From the NCBI GenBank assembly GCA_021151525.1, contig JAGKXD010000003.1:29633-93632 (forward strand): a stretch of DNA of 64,000 nucleotides, given 5' to 3'. Source of the stretch: Cellvibrionaceae bacterium (GTDB taxonomy: Bacteria; Pseudomonadota; Gammaproteobacteria; Pseudomonadales; Cellvibrionaceae). Under the pieces are notes generated by a model. That model was not told the DNA's origin and did no database searches. It worked only from the letters and a program-made list of their open reading frames with translations. The translations under genes were made by a program, and so were the position numbers. Numbering within the stretch: position 1 is the stretch's first letter; each line of letters opens with the position of its first letter. Shown here piece after piece: positions 8,624-16,753 of the stretch.

Positions 8624-9388
8624 TCATTGACGCATTAAATTCTTTTTCTGCAAATACAAAATATAAGTACCCCAGGCTAGCGCCAGCAAAATCATAAACG
8701 CCCCTATATTAAAACTCGCATGAGCAATTGTGTGAGTTTTTTCCAGCGAGTGTGTCATGGTCAATAAATTTCCCCAGTCGTGGGATTCCTCACCGCCGCC
8801 TCCTACGAGCGGCAGCATGCGATATTGTGCATCGTCAATGTAGGGCGATACATCAATAAAATTTTGTCCGCTCCACCAAAGCATAATGCTTGCGGCAAAA
8901 TTATCCTGTTGCTTCCACATAAATGCGCCCATTAAAAATAACGGCCACAGCACTTGAAATAAACTACCCCCTAAAATTGTCATAAAGTGACCAAATGGTC
9001 TGAAAAATACGTGGCCAAATTCGTGGAAGGCTAAATTGGGATTGTGTAAAAATGAACTGCCAATTTTTTCCCAATCCACACCGGCACTAATAAAATAAAA
9101 TCCCCACAACGCAAAAGCTACAAGCGTTAGTACACGAGCCCAAAAAACGGCGGGGTCTATATTCTCTGGAACATAGGTAATAAATTCGCGCAAGGTTTGG
9201 CGCGTTTCAATATCTTCATCATCCGCATGTACCTGCGGCTTAGGTTTTACGGAATTGGTTATTTCTGCTGTTTGCTGGCGCGCAATCCATTTGGCGTAAA
9301 CGATTCCACAGGCAGGGCAAATATCTGAATTCACTTGAGCATCTATAGCGCGGCGCTGGTAGTGGCATTTTGGGCATTCGGTTATCAT
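8624..9388 (-). CDS. Membrane protein with zinc ribbon and HEXXH motif
   Basis: A 254-residue protein. Residues 5-28 form a small zinc ribbon (CPKC and CPAC), followed by a charged linker. Membrane segments lie at about 85-105, 130-155 and 222-245. Around residue 122, FHEFGHVFFRPFGHF contains HEFGH, a zinc-metallopeptidase HEXXH motif at a membrane boundary as in M50-like site-2 proteases. A later DVSPYIDDAQ segment could supply further ligands. I do not recognise a named family, and proteolysis is inferred from the motif. It lies 12 bases downstream of alkB on the same strand, so the two may be cotranscribed. Confidence 0.6.
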   Translation of the reverse strand: MITECPKCHYQRRAIDAQVNSDICPACGIVYAKWIARQQTAEITNSVKPKPQVHADDEDIETRQTLREFITYVPENIDPAVFWARVLTLVAFALWGFYFISAGVDWEKIGSSFLHNPNLAFHEFGHVFFRPFGHFMTILGGSLFQVLWPLFLMGAFMWKQQDNFAASIMLWWSGQNFIDVSPYIDDAQYRMLPLVGGGGEESHDWGNLLTMTHSLEKTHTIAHASFNIGAFMILLALAWGTYILYLQKKNLMRQ

Positions 9389-9400
9389 AAATTTTCGTCC

Positions 9401-10051
9401 TTATAATGCTTTTCTAAATGTCAGGTTGATTCGCTGTTCGCCCAACCCTGGATGCTTACCCGCTTTTATTGGCAGTACACCGTGAAAAAATAATCGTGCA
9501 GGCCCACCCCATACAACCACATCGCCATGCTCAAGTGGTAGTCGAATAGTTTTATCTTCCCGCGCTAAACCACCAAAAAGAAATGTAGCGGGTAAACCTA
9601 AAGAAACTGACACAATTGGTTGTGAAAAATCTTTTTCGTTTTTATCTTGGTGCAACGACATTTTTGCACCGGCTTGGTAACGATTAATTAAACAGGAATC
9701 GGGAACAAAATTTTTGTAGCCGGCTGTATCTGCTGCTTGTTGTGCAAGTTGTAAAAAACTTTCCGGCATTTGCGGCCAAGGCAAATTCGTGGAAGGATTT
9801 TTTTTGCTGTAGCGATAGCCATAAGCGTCACTCACCCAACCGGCAAGACCACAACTAGTTGTGGTAACAGACATGGCCAATCCACTCGGTGTATACATTT
9901 TTGTAAATGGTGATAGTGCAACAAGCTGGTGCAAACTGGTCAGTAAATCCTGCTCATTGCTGAGAGCAAATTCGGACAAAAAGACAACTCCATCGCCGAT
10001 TGTTTGAATCGCGTTGCACGGGTTGGAATTGAATAAATCGAGATTTCTCAT
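9401..10051 (-). CDS. alkB: Alpha-ketoglutarate-dependent DNA repair dioxygenase AlkB
   Basis: The 216-residue length equals that of E. coli AlkB and the active-site spacing matches: Fe(II) ligands H134, D136 (SLHQDKNEKD) and H190 (RLFFHGV), and the 2-oxoglutarate-binding arginines R207 and R213 (QRINLTFRK). NRYQAGAKM precedes the motif as in the family. The enzyme oxidatively removes methyl groups from 1-methyladenine and 3-methylcytosine in DNA. A TATAAT hexamer on this strand (10061-10066) ends only ~10 bases before the ATG and no clear ribosome binding site is seen, so the transcript may have a very short leader. Confidence 0.95.
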   Translation of the reverse strand: MRNLDLFNSNPCNAIQTIGDGVVFLSEFALSNEQDLLTSLHQLVALSPFTKMYTPSGLAMSVTTTSCGLAGWVSDAYGYRYSKKNPSTNLPWPQMPESFLQLAQQAADTAGYKNFVPDSCLINRYQAGAKMSLHQDKNEKDFSQPIVSVSLGLPATFLFGGLAREDKTIRLPLEHGDVVVWGGPARLFFHGVLPIKAGKHPGLGEQRINLTFRKAL

Positions 10052-10165
10052 GTCGCTAAAATTATAACAAGCTTGTATTTGAAGTTGTTCGCATAAAACT
10101 TAATTTTAACTCGCGTAATTTATGCGTATGAGAGGTAAATGGACTAAAGTTAAGAGTATCCTTCA

Positions 10166-11119
10166 ATGAAGCTGCTTTTTACAGTTCAAACTCTGGCTGG
10201 ATTAATCATGTCTGTACAGCCTGTTCGATCTATTCGCATGCTAGTGCCTATGCTACTGACGAGTCTGTTGGTGTGGGCGAGCGTTGCCTTTGCGTTGGCC
10301 AATCCGGCGCGAGACCCCATGATTATTAAATACCATTTTAGCGACTCCGGCGATTATCACCACGGCTACAACGTTGAACTGATCAAACGCGTTCTTGAAG
10401 TTACGCGCCCGGAATTTGGCGATTACCTTATTCAAACATACAGCCAAGCACCTATTGCCAAACGTCAGGCGGTATTACTTAACGAGGGAAAGTTACTCAA
10501 TATGCAATGGTCATCGCCGGGAACGGATATTGCTGGCGCAGATGTTATTGAAATTCCCATTGATATTTTGCGTGGCCTACAAGGTTATCGCGTGTGCATG
10601 ATTAATGCGGGTGCTGATATAAACTTTTCCAAAGTCGTTGATTTAGAATCCTTTAAAAAATTACGCATTGCGCAAGGTTCTGCTTGGGGTGAACTGCCCA
10701 TTTATTATTACAACGGAATCACTCCCTTAGAGCCGCCCACCTTGGGTGGCTTGTATCCCATGCTAGGTTTTAAACGGTTTGATTGTGTGCCGCTGGGCGT
10801 TAATGAAATTAGTACAATTCTCGACGTTGAAAAGCCGCACTTTCCTTTTCTTGCAATCGAAAAAAGTCTTTTAATTTATTATGACTTTCCCATTTATTTT
10901 TACGTCAGCAAAAAATATCCGGAAATTGCAAAACGAATGGAATTGGGGTTGAAGAAGATGATCGCGTCTGGCGAATTTAACAACCTATTCAATGAGTACC
11001 ATCAAAAAAATTTAGCGCAGTTACACGTTAAAGAACGGCACTTAATTTGTTTAAAATCGCCGCTTTCAAAAGAAACTCATCAATGTGAAAAAGCAGTGGA
11101 GCAATTAAAGCAGCTTTAG
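10166..11119 (+). CDS. Periplasmic solute-binding-like protein (SBP_bac_3 type)
   Basis: A protein of 317 residues (303 if started at the in-frame ATG at 10208). A hydrophobic stretch MLVPMLLTSLLVWASVAFALA forms the export signal, cut probably after ALA. The mature part shows the bilobed layout of family-3 solute-binding proteins, with KLRIAQGSAWGELPI in the middle and FYVSKKYPEIAKRMELGLKK followed by GEFNNLFNEY near the end, features common in amino-acid-binding homologues. No permease or ATPase gene is adjacent, so it may be an orphan sensor or binding protein. Ligand unknown. It is divergent from alkB. Confidence 0.7.
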   Translation: MKLLFTVQTLAGLIMSVQPVRSIRMLVPMLLTSLLVWASVAFALANPARDPMIIKYHFSDSGDYHHGYNVELIKRVLEVTRPEFGDYLIQTYSQAPIAKRQAVLLNEGKLLNMQWSSPGTDIAGADVIEIPIDILRGLQGYRVCMINAGADINFSKVVDLESFKKLRIAQGSAWGELPIYYYNGITPLEPPTLGGLYPMLGFKRFDCVPLGVNEISTILDVEKPHFPFLAIEKSLLIYYDFPIYFYVSKKYPEIAKRMELGLKKMIASGEFNNLFNEYHQKNLAQLHVKERHLICLKSPLSKETHQCEKAVEQLKQL

Positions 11120-11252
11120 CAGCACTAATTTGCGTGCCCATTACAAAAGTAATCAGATGCTTCAGAATGGCCATCTTAACCAAGCTTAACTTTTAAACCT
11201 AGGACGCTACTACTAAGCTAATCAAATCTACTTTAACTGAGGCGTGGAGACT

Positions 11253-12284
11253 ATGCGAAACACAGTTTATAAAAACCTAGTAAAAATACTATTTGTAGTT
11301 GCATCCTTATTTACACTTGTATCCTCTGTACAAGCGCATGAATTTAAAGTGCATAAAAATATTGTATGGGCATCACCTAAAAATTTTCCGTTAACGCTTG
11401 ATCTTTATGTACCTTCAACGGGAAAAGCAAACTACCCAGTGCTGATTATTTATCACGGTGGTGGTTGGCTCATTAACAATAACTCAATTATGAATTCCAT
11501 GGCTGAATATGTTGCGACCCATGGTGAGTTTGTTGTTGCCAACGTGAATTACCGTTTGTTACCTGATAACCAAAATACAACGACCATAAATGAAATTGTA
11601 GAAGATGCCATGGGCGCTACGCTGTGGGTAAAAGATAATATTGCGCAATATGGCGGCGACCCTAAACGCATTGCAGTAACGGGCGATAGCGCCGGCGGAC
11701 ACCTTGCTTCTATGATTGTAACCAGCGGCCGCAATTTAACTAGCGATGGTTTTTCCGCAAAAGGTTTAGGTTTTCATCCAACTTATTTGCCCAAAGGTAA
11801 AACTGCAGAGCAACTTGCGAAGGCAGATGCGTTAAAAGTTCAAGCGGCAGTTATTAGTTATGGTGCATTTGATATGTATGCCAATGCCAGCAATGGCTTT
11901 GAAAAACCAAGTAATATTTTTTGGGCGCTTGCAAAAGCTGAAGCGCGCGGGATTTTTGGCAAGACTATTAATGTGACTGACAATGCCGATTACTACAAAG
12001 CCGTATCACCTATTTACAATATTCCTGCCGCTGCGAATTACAAACTACCACCACAATTTATACATGTTGGTAGTACCGACAACACAACGCCGCCCGCATC
12101 AGTAAAACTTTATGTAGATGCCTTGCAAAAAGCAGGGCAGCCAGTGGAGTTCAAGCTCTATGAAGGAAAAAATCATGCCTTCTTAGATAGTGGATGCAAT
12201 GAGTTTTTGAAAACCTGTTTTGATAAAGATGCACCGAATACCTTGAACGACATCATTCAGTTCTTAGAAAAGACTTTGAAGTAA
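11253..12284 (+). CDS. Secreted alpha/beta hydrolase, esterase of the HSL/BD-FAE type
   Basis: I start at the ATG (11253) preceded by GGAG; a GTG three codons earlier is the longer option. Residues ~1-28 are a signal peptide ending in VQA. The oxyanion motif HGGGW lies at 68-72 and the nucleophile motif GDSAGG around serine 146. A later VGSTDNTTP supplies a plausible acid and KNHAF the catalytic histidine. This set is typical of hormone-sensitive-lipase-like carboxylesterases, including acetylxylan/feruloyl-type enzymes. Substrate cannot be decided. It stands alone with a strong terminator. Confidence 0.85.
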   Translation: MRNTVYKNLVKILFVVASLFTLVSSVQAHEFKVHKNIVWASPKNFPLTLDLYVPSTGKANYPVLIIYHGGGWLINNNSIMNSMAEYVATHGEFVVANVNYRLLPDNQNTTTINEIVEDAMGATLWVKDNIAQYGGDPKRIAVTGDSAGGHLASMIVTSGRNLTSDGFSAKGLGFHPTYLPKGKTAEQLAKADALKVQAAVISYGAFDMYANASNGFEKPSNIFWALAKAEARGIFGKTINVTDNADYYKAVSPIYNIPAAANYKLPPQFIHVGSTDNTTPPASVKLYVDALQKAGQPVEFKLYEGKNHAFLDSGCNEFLKTCFDKDAPNTLNDIIQFLEKTLK

Positions 12285-12291
12285 TTGGTTG

Positions 12292-12329
12292 AAATAAAAA
12301 AGGCGACACATGTGTCGCCTTTTTTATTT
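12292..12329. terminator. Bidirectional terminator
   Basis: A perfect palindrome with stem AAAAGGCGACACA / TGTGTCGCCTTTT flanked by A and T tracts on both sides. It lies between the esterase gene and the convergent DUF2314-like gene and can serve both. Confidence 0.9.
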
Positions 12330-12384
12330 CAACTGTAACCATCAAGAAAGCATTGGTTAGACTAAGCTATGCGTATATATAAAA

Positions 12385-13062
12385 TTATTTTTTCTCTGGC
12401 ACTATTGTCCATTCTGGAAATGTTACGAAAGTAAAAACGTATATTTCTTTGTTGTTCTCTGCAGCTTGGCCTTCAAATTTCTTGGTCACATAAGCATCCA
12501 CATCTTTTAATACTTGCTCAGGGACAATTTCAATAATTTCTTGTTTGGTGAGCGGGTTACGCACAGAAGCAACGGTGGACGAAATATATTTATTATCCTT
12601 AGGCACCACTTTTGAAATAAAGGCAGCGCGGCCTACTTGAACAAGATCCAGCGCTTTACCTTGTAAATTCCCTTCCTCATTACCATCCGCAGTGACAATT
12701 GACCAGTCTTCAAGTTGTTCAAGATTAACTTTAATGGCATCACCCGATTTAAATTTTACTTGCCCTAGCGGATCACTTGCGATAGTACCTATGTAGGTTT
12801 TATTTTCAATTTTTTTAACCTTCACAAAGATTTGTTCAGAATGCCCGTCCTGATTAAGCTTGGTTACAACATAAAAAACTTTGCCAGCTTTAGCATTAAA
12901 TTTTTCATTAAAGCCATCGATGCTGGCTTGAGCCCGACTTTTATACTCATTCAGGATATTCGTCATATCGGGTTTTATGGTAGTTGGCATATCTTTAAAT
13001 TTAAGATCATCAGCGAAAGCTATAGTCGAAACTAGAAAGGTAAAAAATAAGGCGTATTTCAT
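12385..13062 (-). CDS. Exported DUF2314-like protein
   Basis: A 225-residue protein with signal peptide MKYALFFTFLVSTIAFADD. Residues ~55-140 (KVFYVVTKL...SEQIFVKVKKIENKTYIGTIASDP...GDAIKVNLEQLEDW) match the pattern of DUF2314, in which a beta-rich core ends with 'GD.v.v....i.DW'. Function of the family is not established. The remaining ~80 residues are unassigned. The RraB-like gene lies 37 bases upstream on the same strand. Confidence 0.65.
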   Translation of the reverse strand: MKYALFFTFLVSTIAFADDLKFKDMPTTIKPDMTNILNEYKSRAQASIDGFNEKFNAKAGKVFYVVTKLNQDGHSEQIFVKVKKIENKTYIGTIASDPLGQVKFKSGDAIKVNLEQLEDWSIVTADGNEEGNLQGKALDLVQVGRAAFISKVVPKDNKYISSTVASVRNPLTKQEIIEIVPEQVLKDVDAYVTKKFEGQAAENNKEIYVFTFVTFPEWTIVPEKK

Positions 13063-13099
13063 GGCGATGTCCTATCTGTTATTTATAGTTAATTTTTTA

Positions 13100-13414
13100 T
13101 TAATCTTGCATCACCCCCCAAGACTCGCAAACGCCACCAACTTTTGCGACTTCATCACTAACCAGTTTTTGCATGGATGTAACCATTTTGTAGGTCAAAA
13201 GGCCACTTATTTGGAATTGTGCGTAACCTGACTCATTGTTGCCGAAGAATTGACAATCTGGGTATAGTTTTTTTACGTACTCATATTCTGAATCGGTAAT
13301 CGGCCAATGATCAAAATCAATATTGAAATCAACAAGCGTTTCTTTACTAAAATCAAATCCGCTTATCTCCATTCGTCTAAATACGTCACCATCGGCATCA
13401 TTTGGCCAGTTCAT
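13100..13414 (-). CDS. RraB/DUF695-like small protein
   Basis: A 104-residue protein with GGAG 7 bases before its ATG. The N-terminal WPNDADGDVFRRMEISGFDF followed by DFNIDF and the C-terminal CESWGVM fit the pattern of the RraB family (regulator of ribonuclease E activity B), where the ends read roughly 'DGDvLRrLe..GfDfskp...dF' and 'CDGWGvm'. Classical RraB binds and inhibits RNase E. Whether this short divergent member does so is unknown, so no symbol is given. Cytoplasmic, no signal peptide. Confidence 0.6.
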   Translation of the reverse strand: MNWPNDADGDVFRRMEISGFDFSKETLVDFNIDFDHWPITDSEYEYVKKLYPDCQFFGNNESGYAQFQISGLLTYKMVTSMQKLVSDEVAKVGGVCESWGVMQD

Positions 13415-13510
13415 ATAATTTCTCCATGATTTAAATTGATTTCTGCATTATGAGTTTTATATTTAAAGGTCGTAACAGGGATTTTGTAGTTTTCTAATGA
13501 TAAATACAAG

Positions 13511-13924
13511 TTACCTAGTACTAAGAAAATCTTGCAATCTGGTTTTGAGCCTGCCAATCGCCAATGGATGTTCCAAAAATTCAGCAATATCCATTAACTG
13601 CCAATACTGCCCTTCATTGCTAAACACAATTGCATCTACTTCTTCTTGTTTTCCTTCTGCTACAAAAAAATAGGAATAGCCAGTGTTGTTAAAGTTCACG
13701 CCTATTTGTTTATGAATTAAACGTGATTCATATAGCGTGATTGCAAATTCTTCTTCCAATTCACGCAGCACACATTGCTCGGGTGTTTCATCCCCTTCGC
13801 GTACGCCGCCGGGGAAATCCCACATGTTGGGGAAAGGGATATGCGCAAAATCATCGCGCAAGTAGACGAGCAATTTTCCGTTGAGAATGTAGGCGAGTTT
13901 GCAGGCGGTGAATTCAGTCTTCAT
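13511..13924 (-). CDS. NUDIX hydrolase
   Basis: A 137-residue protein with a complete NUDIX box at residues 39-61: glycine 40, glutamate 46, and R54-E55-L-E-E-E59, fitting GX5EX7REUXEEXGU except that phenylalanine replaces the late glycine. The family hydrolyses nucleoside diphosphates linked to another moiety, with Mg ions held by the box glutamates. The substrate cannot be named, though size and layout are like 8-oxo-dGTPase (MutT)-type enzymes. It starts 14 bases after the stop of the methyltransferase gene on the same strand, so the two probably form an operon. Confidence 0.9.
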   Translation of the reverse strand: MKTEFTACKLAYILNGKLLVYLRDDFAHIPFPNMWDFPGGVREGDETPEQCVLRELEEEFAITLYESRLIHKQIGVNFNNTGYSYFFVAEGKQEEVDAIVFSNEGQYWQLMDIAEFLEHPLAIGRLKTRLQDFLSTR

Positions 13925-13938
13925 AAAATTGCTTTGGG

Positions 13939-14697
13939 TTACTCGTGAAATTGTCCAACTCTAAAAGACATTGGCCAATAAATTTCACGTTCAGTTTCCA
14001 AATCGCCCCAAGCATTTTTTAATGCTTCTTCAAAGGTATTAATTTTGGTTGCGCCTGCATCTGCCTCAAGTGCTTTATAAGCTGACCATGTTGTTATATA
14101 GCCGTAGACTTGGTGAAAATTCCAACGAGCATTAATTTGCATATTGGGAAATTCAATTTCCTGAAAGGGAAACGCCAATGTTTTATAACCGGATTCTACA
14201 ATTTTGCGCTCGGGTGGCCAGTAGAGATCGAGCGTCTTGCCATAAAAATTATCAATAATATCCTTACAAGCTGAATCTTTTGTAACTATATTTTGGTAAG
14301 TTATTAGTGCAATCATGCCATTAGGTTTTAACACTCGTTTGGCTTCTACATAAAATTTATCCAAATCAAACCAATGTACGGCTTGGGCGACCGTAATAAT
14401 ATCGACTGAGTTATCGGGCAAAGGAATTTGTTCGGCGGGTGAAACTTTATAAATTATGTTTGGATGTTGTTCTGCATTCTCGATTTGATTGCTGCTGGCA
14501 TCTGTTGCTATAACTTCATCAAAAAAATCAGCAAGCAGAACAGAAAATTGCCCAGAACCACAACCGCAATCCAATGATCTATGTGTTTCATCACAGAGTT
14601 TCGCCAATTCCTCCGCAAGCTCCCGCGGATATTTGGGACGATAGTTTGCATAAGCGGCAGATTTGGTAGAGAAATAATCTTTAAAGTTTTCGCTCAT
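13939..14697 (-). CDS. Class I SAM-dependent methyltransferase
   Basis: A 252-residue protein. I start at MSENFKDYFS because GGAG lies 9 bases upstream; an ATG two codons earlier leaves almost no spacing and a longer frame enters the repeat element. Motif I is LDCGCGSGQ at 42-50, followed by the acidic loop EVIATDAS at ~61-68. Motif III-like DIITVAQAVHWFD suggests the ubiE/Methyltransf_11 type, with VLKPNGMIALI after it. The layout resembles small-molecule methyltransferases (trans-aconitate type), but the substrate is unknown. It is the first gene of a probable pair with the NUDIX gene. Confidence 0.85.
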   Translation of the reverse strand: MSENFKDYFSTKSAAYANYRPKYPRELAEELAKLCDETHRSLDCGCGSGQFSVLLADFFDEVIATDASSNQIENAEQHPNIIYKVSPAEQIPLPDNSVDIITVAQAVHWFDLDKFYVEAKRVLKPNGMIALITYQNIVTKDSACKDIIDNFYGKTLDLYWPPERKIVESGYKTLAFPFQEIEFPNMQINARWNFHQVYGYITTWSAYKALEADAGATKINTFEEALKNAWGDLETEREIYWPMSFRVGQFHE

Positions 14698-14709
14698 ATC
14701 CATTTGCTC

Positions 14710-14854
14710 CGTAGGTTGGTGGTAAGGCTTGCGCATGCAAGCTGCACCCCAACACGACCATGTATCAATTTAAACCAAAATCATCGCAACGAATTTTAAT
14801 ACCGCTTGCCGAAAGTAAGATACGTTGGGGTGCGCAGGCTTACCCCAACCTACG
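14710..14854. repeat. Inverted-repeat element with CGTAGGTTGG ends
   Basis: The ends are CGTAGGTTGG (14710-14719) and its reverse complement CCAACCTACG (14845-14854). Inner arms rich in GTGCGCAGGCTTACC / GGTAAGGCTTGCGCAT extend the pairing imperfectly. The ~145-base element fills the space upstream of the methyltransferase gene and looks like a small non-autonomous mobile or REP-type element. Only this copy is in the window. Confidence 0.65.
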
Positions 14855-14864
14855 GGTCAGGACT

Positions 14865-15356
14865 TTATAAAAAAGCTTGCGACCAAACGTTCATAAGGCT
14901 ATGAATGTCACTAAAATCGCGTTCTAGTGATATGGGGTCTTCGGTTTTTGTAGATGCGTAGATTTTTGAATAGATAAGTTCTTCTAAACCCAAAATAGGG
15001 ATGGGAATGTCATCAATCACGATGGTTCTTACATTTTTAATTGCTAGATTAAAATCTAATGCTCCTGCAGAAGTTAATATGTCAATTTCCTTATTCGCTG
15101 CATTGGGTAAATGTACCATCTTCAATGGTTGAAGAAGTTCAGTCGTTGAAATACTACCTTCAATTGGAGTGCTTCGAATGGCAAGTATAAATTTATCAAT
15201 ATTATCCTTATTTCGAGAAATTAAAATATCGATATCATTAGTATCCCGCTCTTGATGGTAGTGTTTTACCGCATAACCTCCAATTACTATGAAATCTACA
15301 GACTCTTGTAAAAGAGCTTTAAGAAATGATTTTTGTATTTCAGTTAAATTGCCCAT
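14865..15356 (-). CDS. Nucleotidyltransferase-fold protein (DUF6036-like)
   Basis: A 163-residue protein. I prefer the second ATG (MGNLTEIQ), 7 bases after an AGG; the first ATG at 15362 adds two residues. Residues 25-43, VIGGYAVKHYHQ...TNDIDILIS, carry the nucleotidyltransferase signature (GG then D41-x-D43). This resembles single-domain proteins related to AbiEii toxins and the DUF6036 family. Many are antitoxin or toxin parts, but no partner gene lies next to it. Function therefore open. Confidence 0.65.
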   Translation of the reverse strand: MGNLTEIQKSFLKALLQESVDFIVIGGYAVKHYHQERDTNDIDILISRNKDNIDKFILAIRSTPIEGSISTTELLQPLKMVHLPNAANKEIDILTSAGALDFNLAIKNVRTIVIDDIPIPILGLEELIYSKIYASTKTEDPISLERDFSDIHSLMNVWSQAFL

Positions 15357-15372
15357 TGACATACCTATTTAT

Positions 15373-15410
15373 AAAAAAGCCCGCAATCATTTCTGAGTGC
15401 GGGCTTTTTC
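15373..15410. terminator. Terminator downstream of pgk
   Basis: Stem AAAAAGCCCGCA / TGCGGGCTTTTT with A and T tracts on both sides, 25 bases beyond the pgk stop codon on the minus strand. Confidence 0.85.
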
Positions 15411-15434
15411 AAACTGCGATCTAAAAACTAAATC

Positions 15435-16607
15435 TTAGTTCTTCGCACGCTCTTCCAAAATCGCAACTGCTGGCAATACTTTTCCTTCAACGAATTCAAG
15501 GAATGCACCACCACCAGTAGACACGTAAGAAATTTTGTCAGCCAAATTCCACTTGTCGATTGCAGCTAAAGTATCGCCGCCGCCTGCTACAGAGAATGCT
15601 TCGCTGTCTGCAATTGCGCGTGAAATAGTTTCGGTGCCTTGCGCGAATGCATCGAATTCAAATACGCCGCAGGGGCCGTTCCACAAAACAGTTTTGGCGT
15701 TTTTGATAATCTCGGCAACGCGTGCTGCGGTCTCTGGACCGTAGTCGATAATTTCTTCGTCGGCTTGGATTTCATTGGCTTTTTTCGCGGTAGCCACTGA
15801 ATTGTGGTTCCAAGATTTAAAGCCTTCTTTGGTTACACGCACGTCAGTGGCGTAAACCACTTCGGTGGTTTTGCACAGGCGTTGTGCTTCTGGAATTAAA
15901 TCTTTTTCGTAGAGTGAGTTGCCTACTTCGTTACCGGCTGCTGCAACGAAGGTGTTGGAGATGCCGCCGCCTACTACGAGAATGTCGGCGATTTTTGAGA
16001 GTGCATCTAACACGCTCAATTTGGTGGATACTTTTGAACCGCCAACGATTGCAACGAGAGGACGCGCTGGTTTATCGAGAACTTTTGCAAGGGCTTCTAA
16101 TTCAGCGGCAAGCAAGGGGCCTGCACAGGCGATAGGAGCGAATTTCGCAACGCCGTGAGTTGAGGCTTGTGCGCGGTGCGCGGTGCCGAAGGCGTCCATT
16201 ACAAACACGTCGCAAAGTGCAGCCATTTTTTTAGAGAGTTCGTCAGAGTTTTTGCCTTCGCCTACATTGAAACGAACGTTTTCCAACAATACTAAATCGC
16301 CTTGGTCAGCGAAGCCATCAACCCAATCTTTTACCAGCGGAACATTGCGGCCTAATTTTTCGCTCAAGTATTTTGCTACTGGCGCGAGTGAAGAAGCTTC
16401 TTCGTAAACGCCTTCATCGGGGCGGCCCAAGTGCGACATCACCATGACTTTTGCGCCGGCAGCGAGTGCGGCTTTAATGGTTGGGATGGAGGCGTCAATG
16501 CGCACCGCAGAGGTGATGCGGCCATCTTCCAGGGGTACGTTCAAGTCCTGGCGAATCAGAACGCGTTTACCGGCGAGATCCTGGTCTTTCATTAGTTTTA
16601 CAGTCAT
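15435..16607 (-). CDS. pgk: Phosphoglycerate kinase
   Basis: A 390-residue protein of normal bacterial length. The N-terminal RVLIRQDLNVPLEDGRI and SHLGRPDEG motifs bind 3-phosphoglycerate, and the ENVRFNVGE segment is typical. The C-terminal half has VGGSKVSTKL and the GGGDTLAAI nucleotide-binding loop, ending with STGGGAFLEFVEGKVLPAV. It catalyses ATP formation from 1,3-bisphosphoglycerate in glycolysis and the reverse in gluconeogenesis. GAGGA lies 8 bases before the ATG. It is downstream of tkt on the same strand, but a terminator (16718-16750) lies between, so it probably has its own promoter in 16608-16717. Confidence 0.98.
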   Translation of the reverse strand: MTVKLMKDQDLAGKRVLIRQDLNVPLEDGRITSAVRIDASIPTIKAALAAGAKVMVMSHLGRPDEGVYEEASSLAPVAKYLSEKLGRNVPLVKDWVDGFADQGDLVLLENVRFNVGEGKNSDELSKKMAALCDVFVMDAFGTAHRAQASTHGVAKFAPIACAGPLLAAELEALAKVLDKPARPLVAIVGGSKVSTKLSVLDALSKIADILVVGGGISNTFVAAAGNEVGNSLYEKDLIPEAQRLCKTTEVVYATDVRVTKEGFKSWNHNSVATAKKANEIQADEEIIDYGPETAARVAEIIKNAKTVLWNGPCGVFEFDAFAQGTETISRAIADSEAFSVAGGGDTLAAIDKWNLADKISYVSTGGGAFLEFVEGKVLPAVAILEERAKN

Positions 16608-16717
16608 GTTGTATCCTCAGATTTACGTTTCGTCGGCTTCACTTGTGGCGAATCCGGCCTGATAGGTATTGCGAATATTATGGGGTGTGAAGTTTACACA
16701 AATTTGTGCCCATGAAA

Positions 16718-16750
16718 CAAAACACCCGACTCGCGTCGGGTGTTTTTTCT
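16718..16750 (-). terminator. Terminator downstream of tkt
   Basis: Stem AACACCCGAC / GTCGGGTGTT with a four-base loop and a T-rich tail on the minus strand, just after the tkt stop codon. Confidence 0.85.
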
Positions 16751-16753
16751 TTC

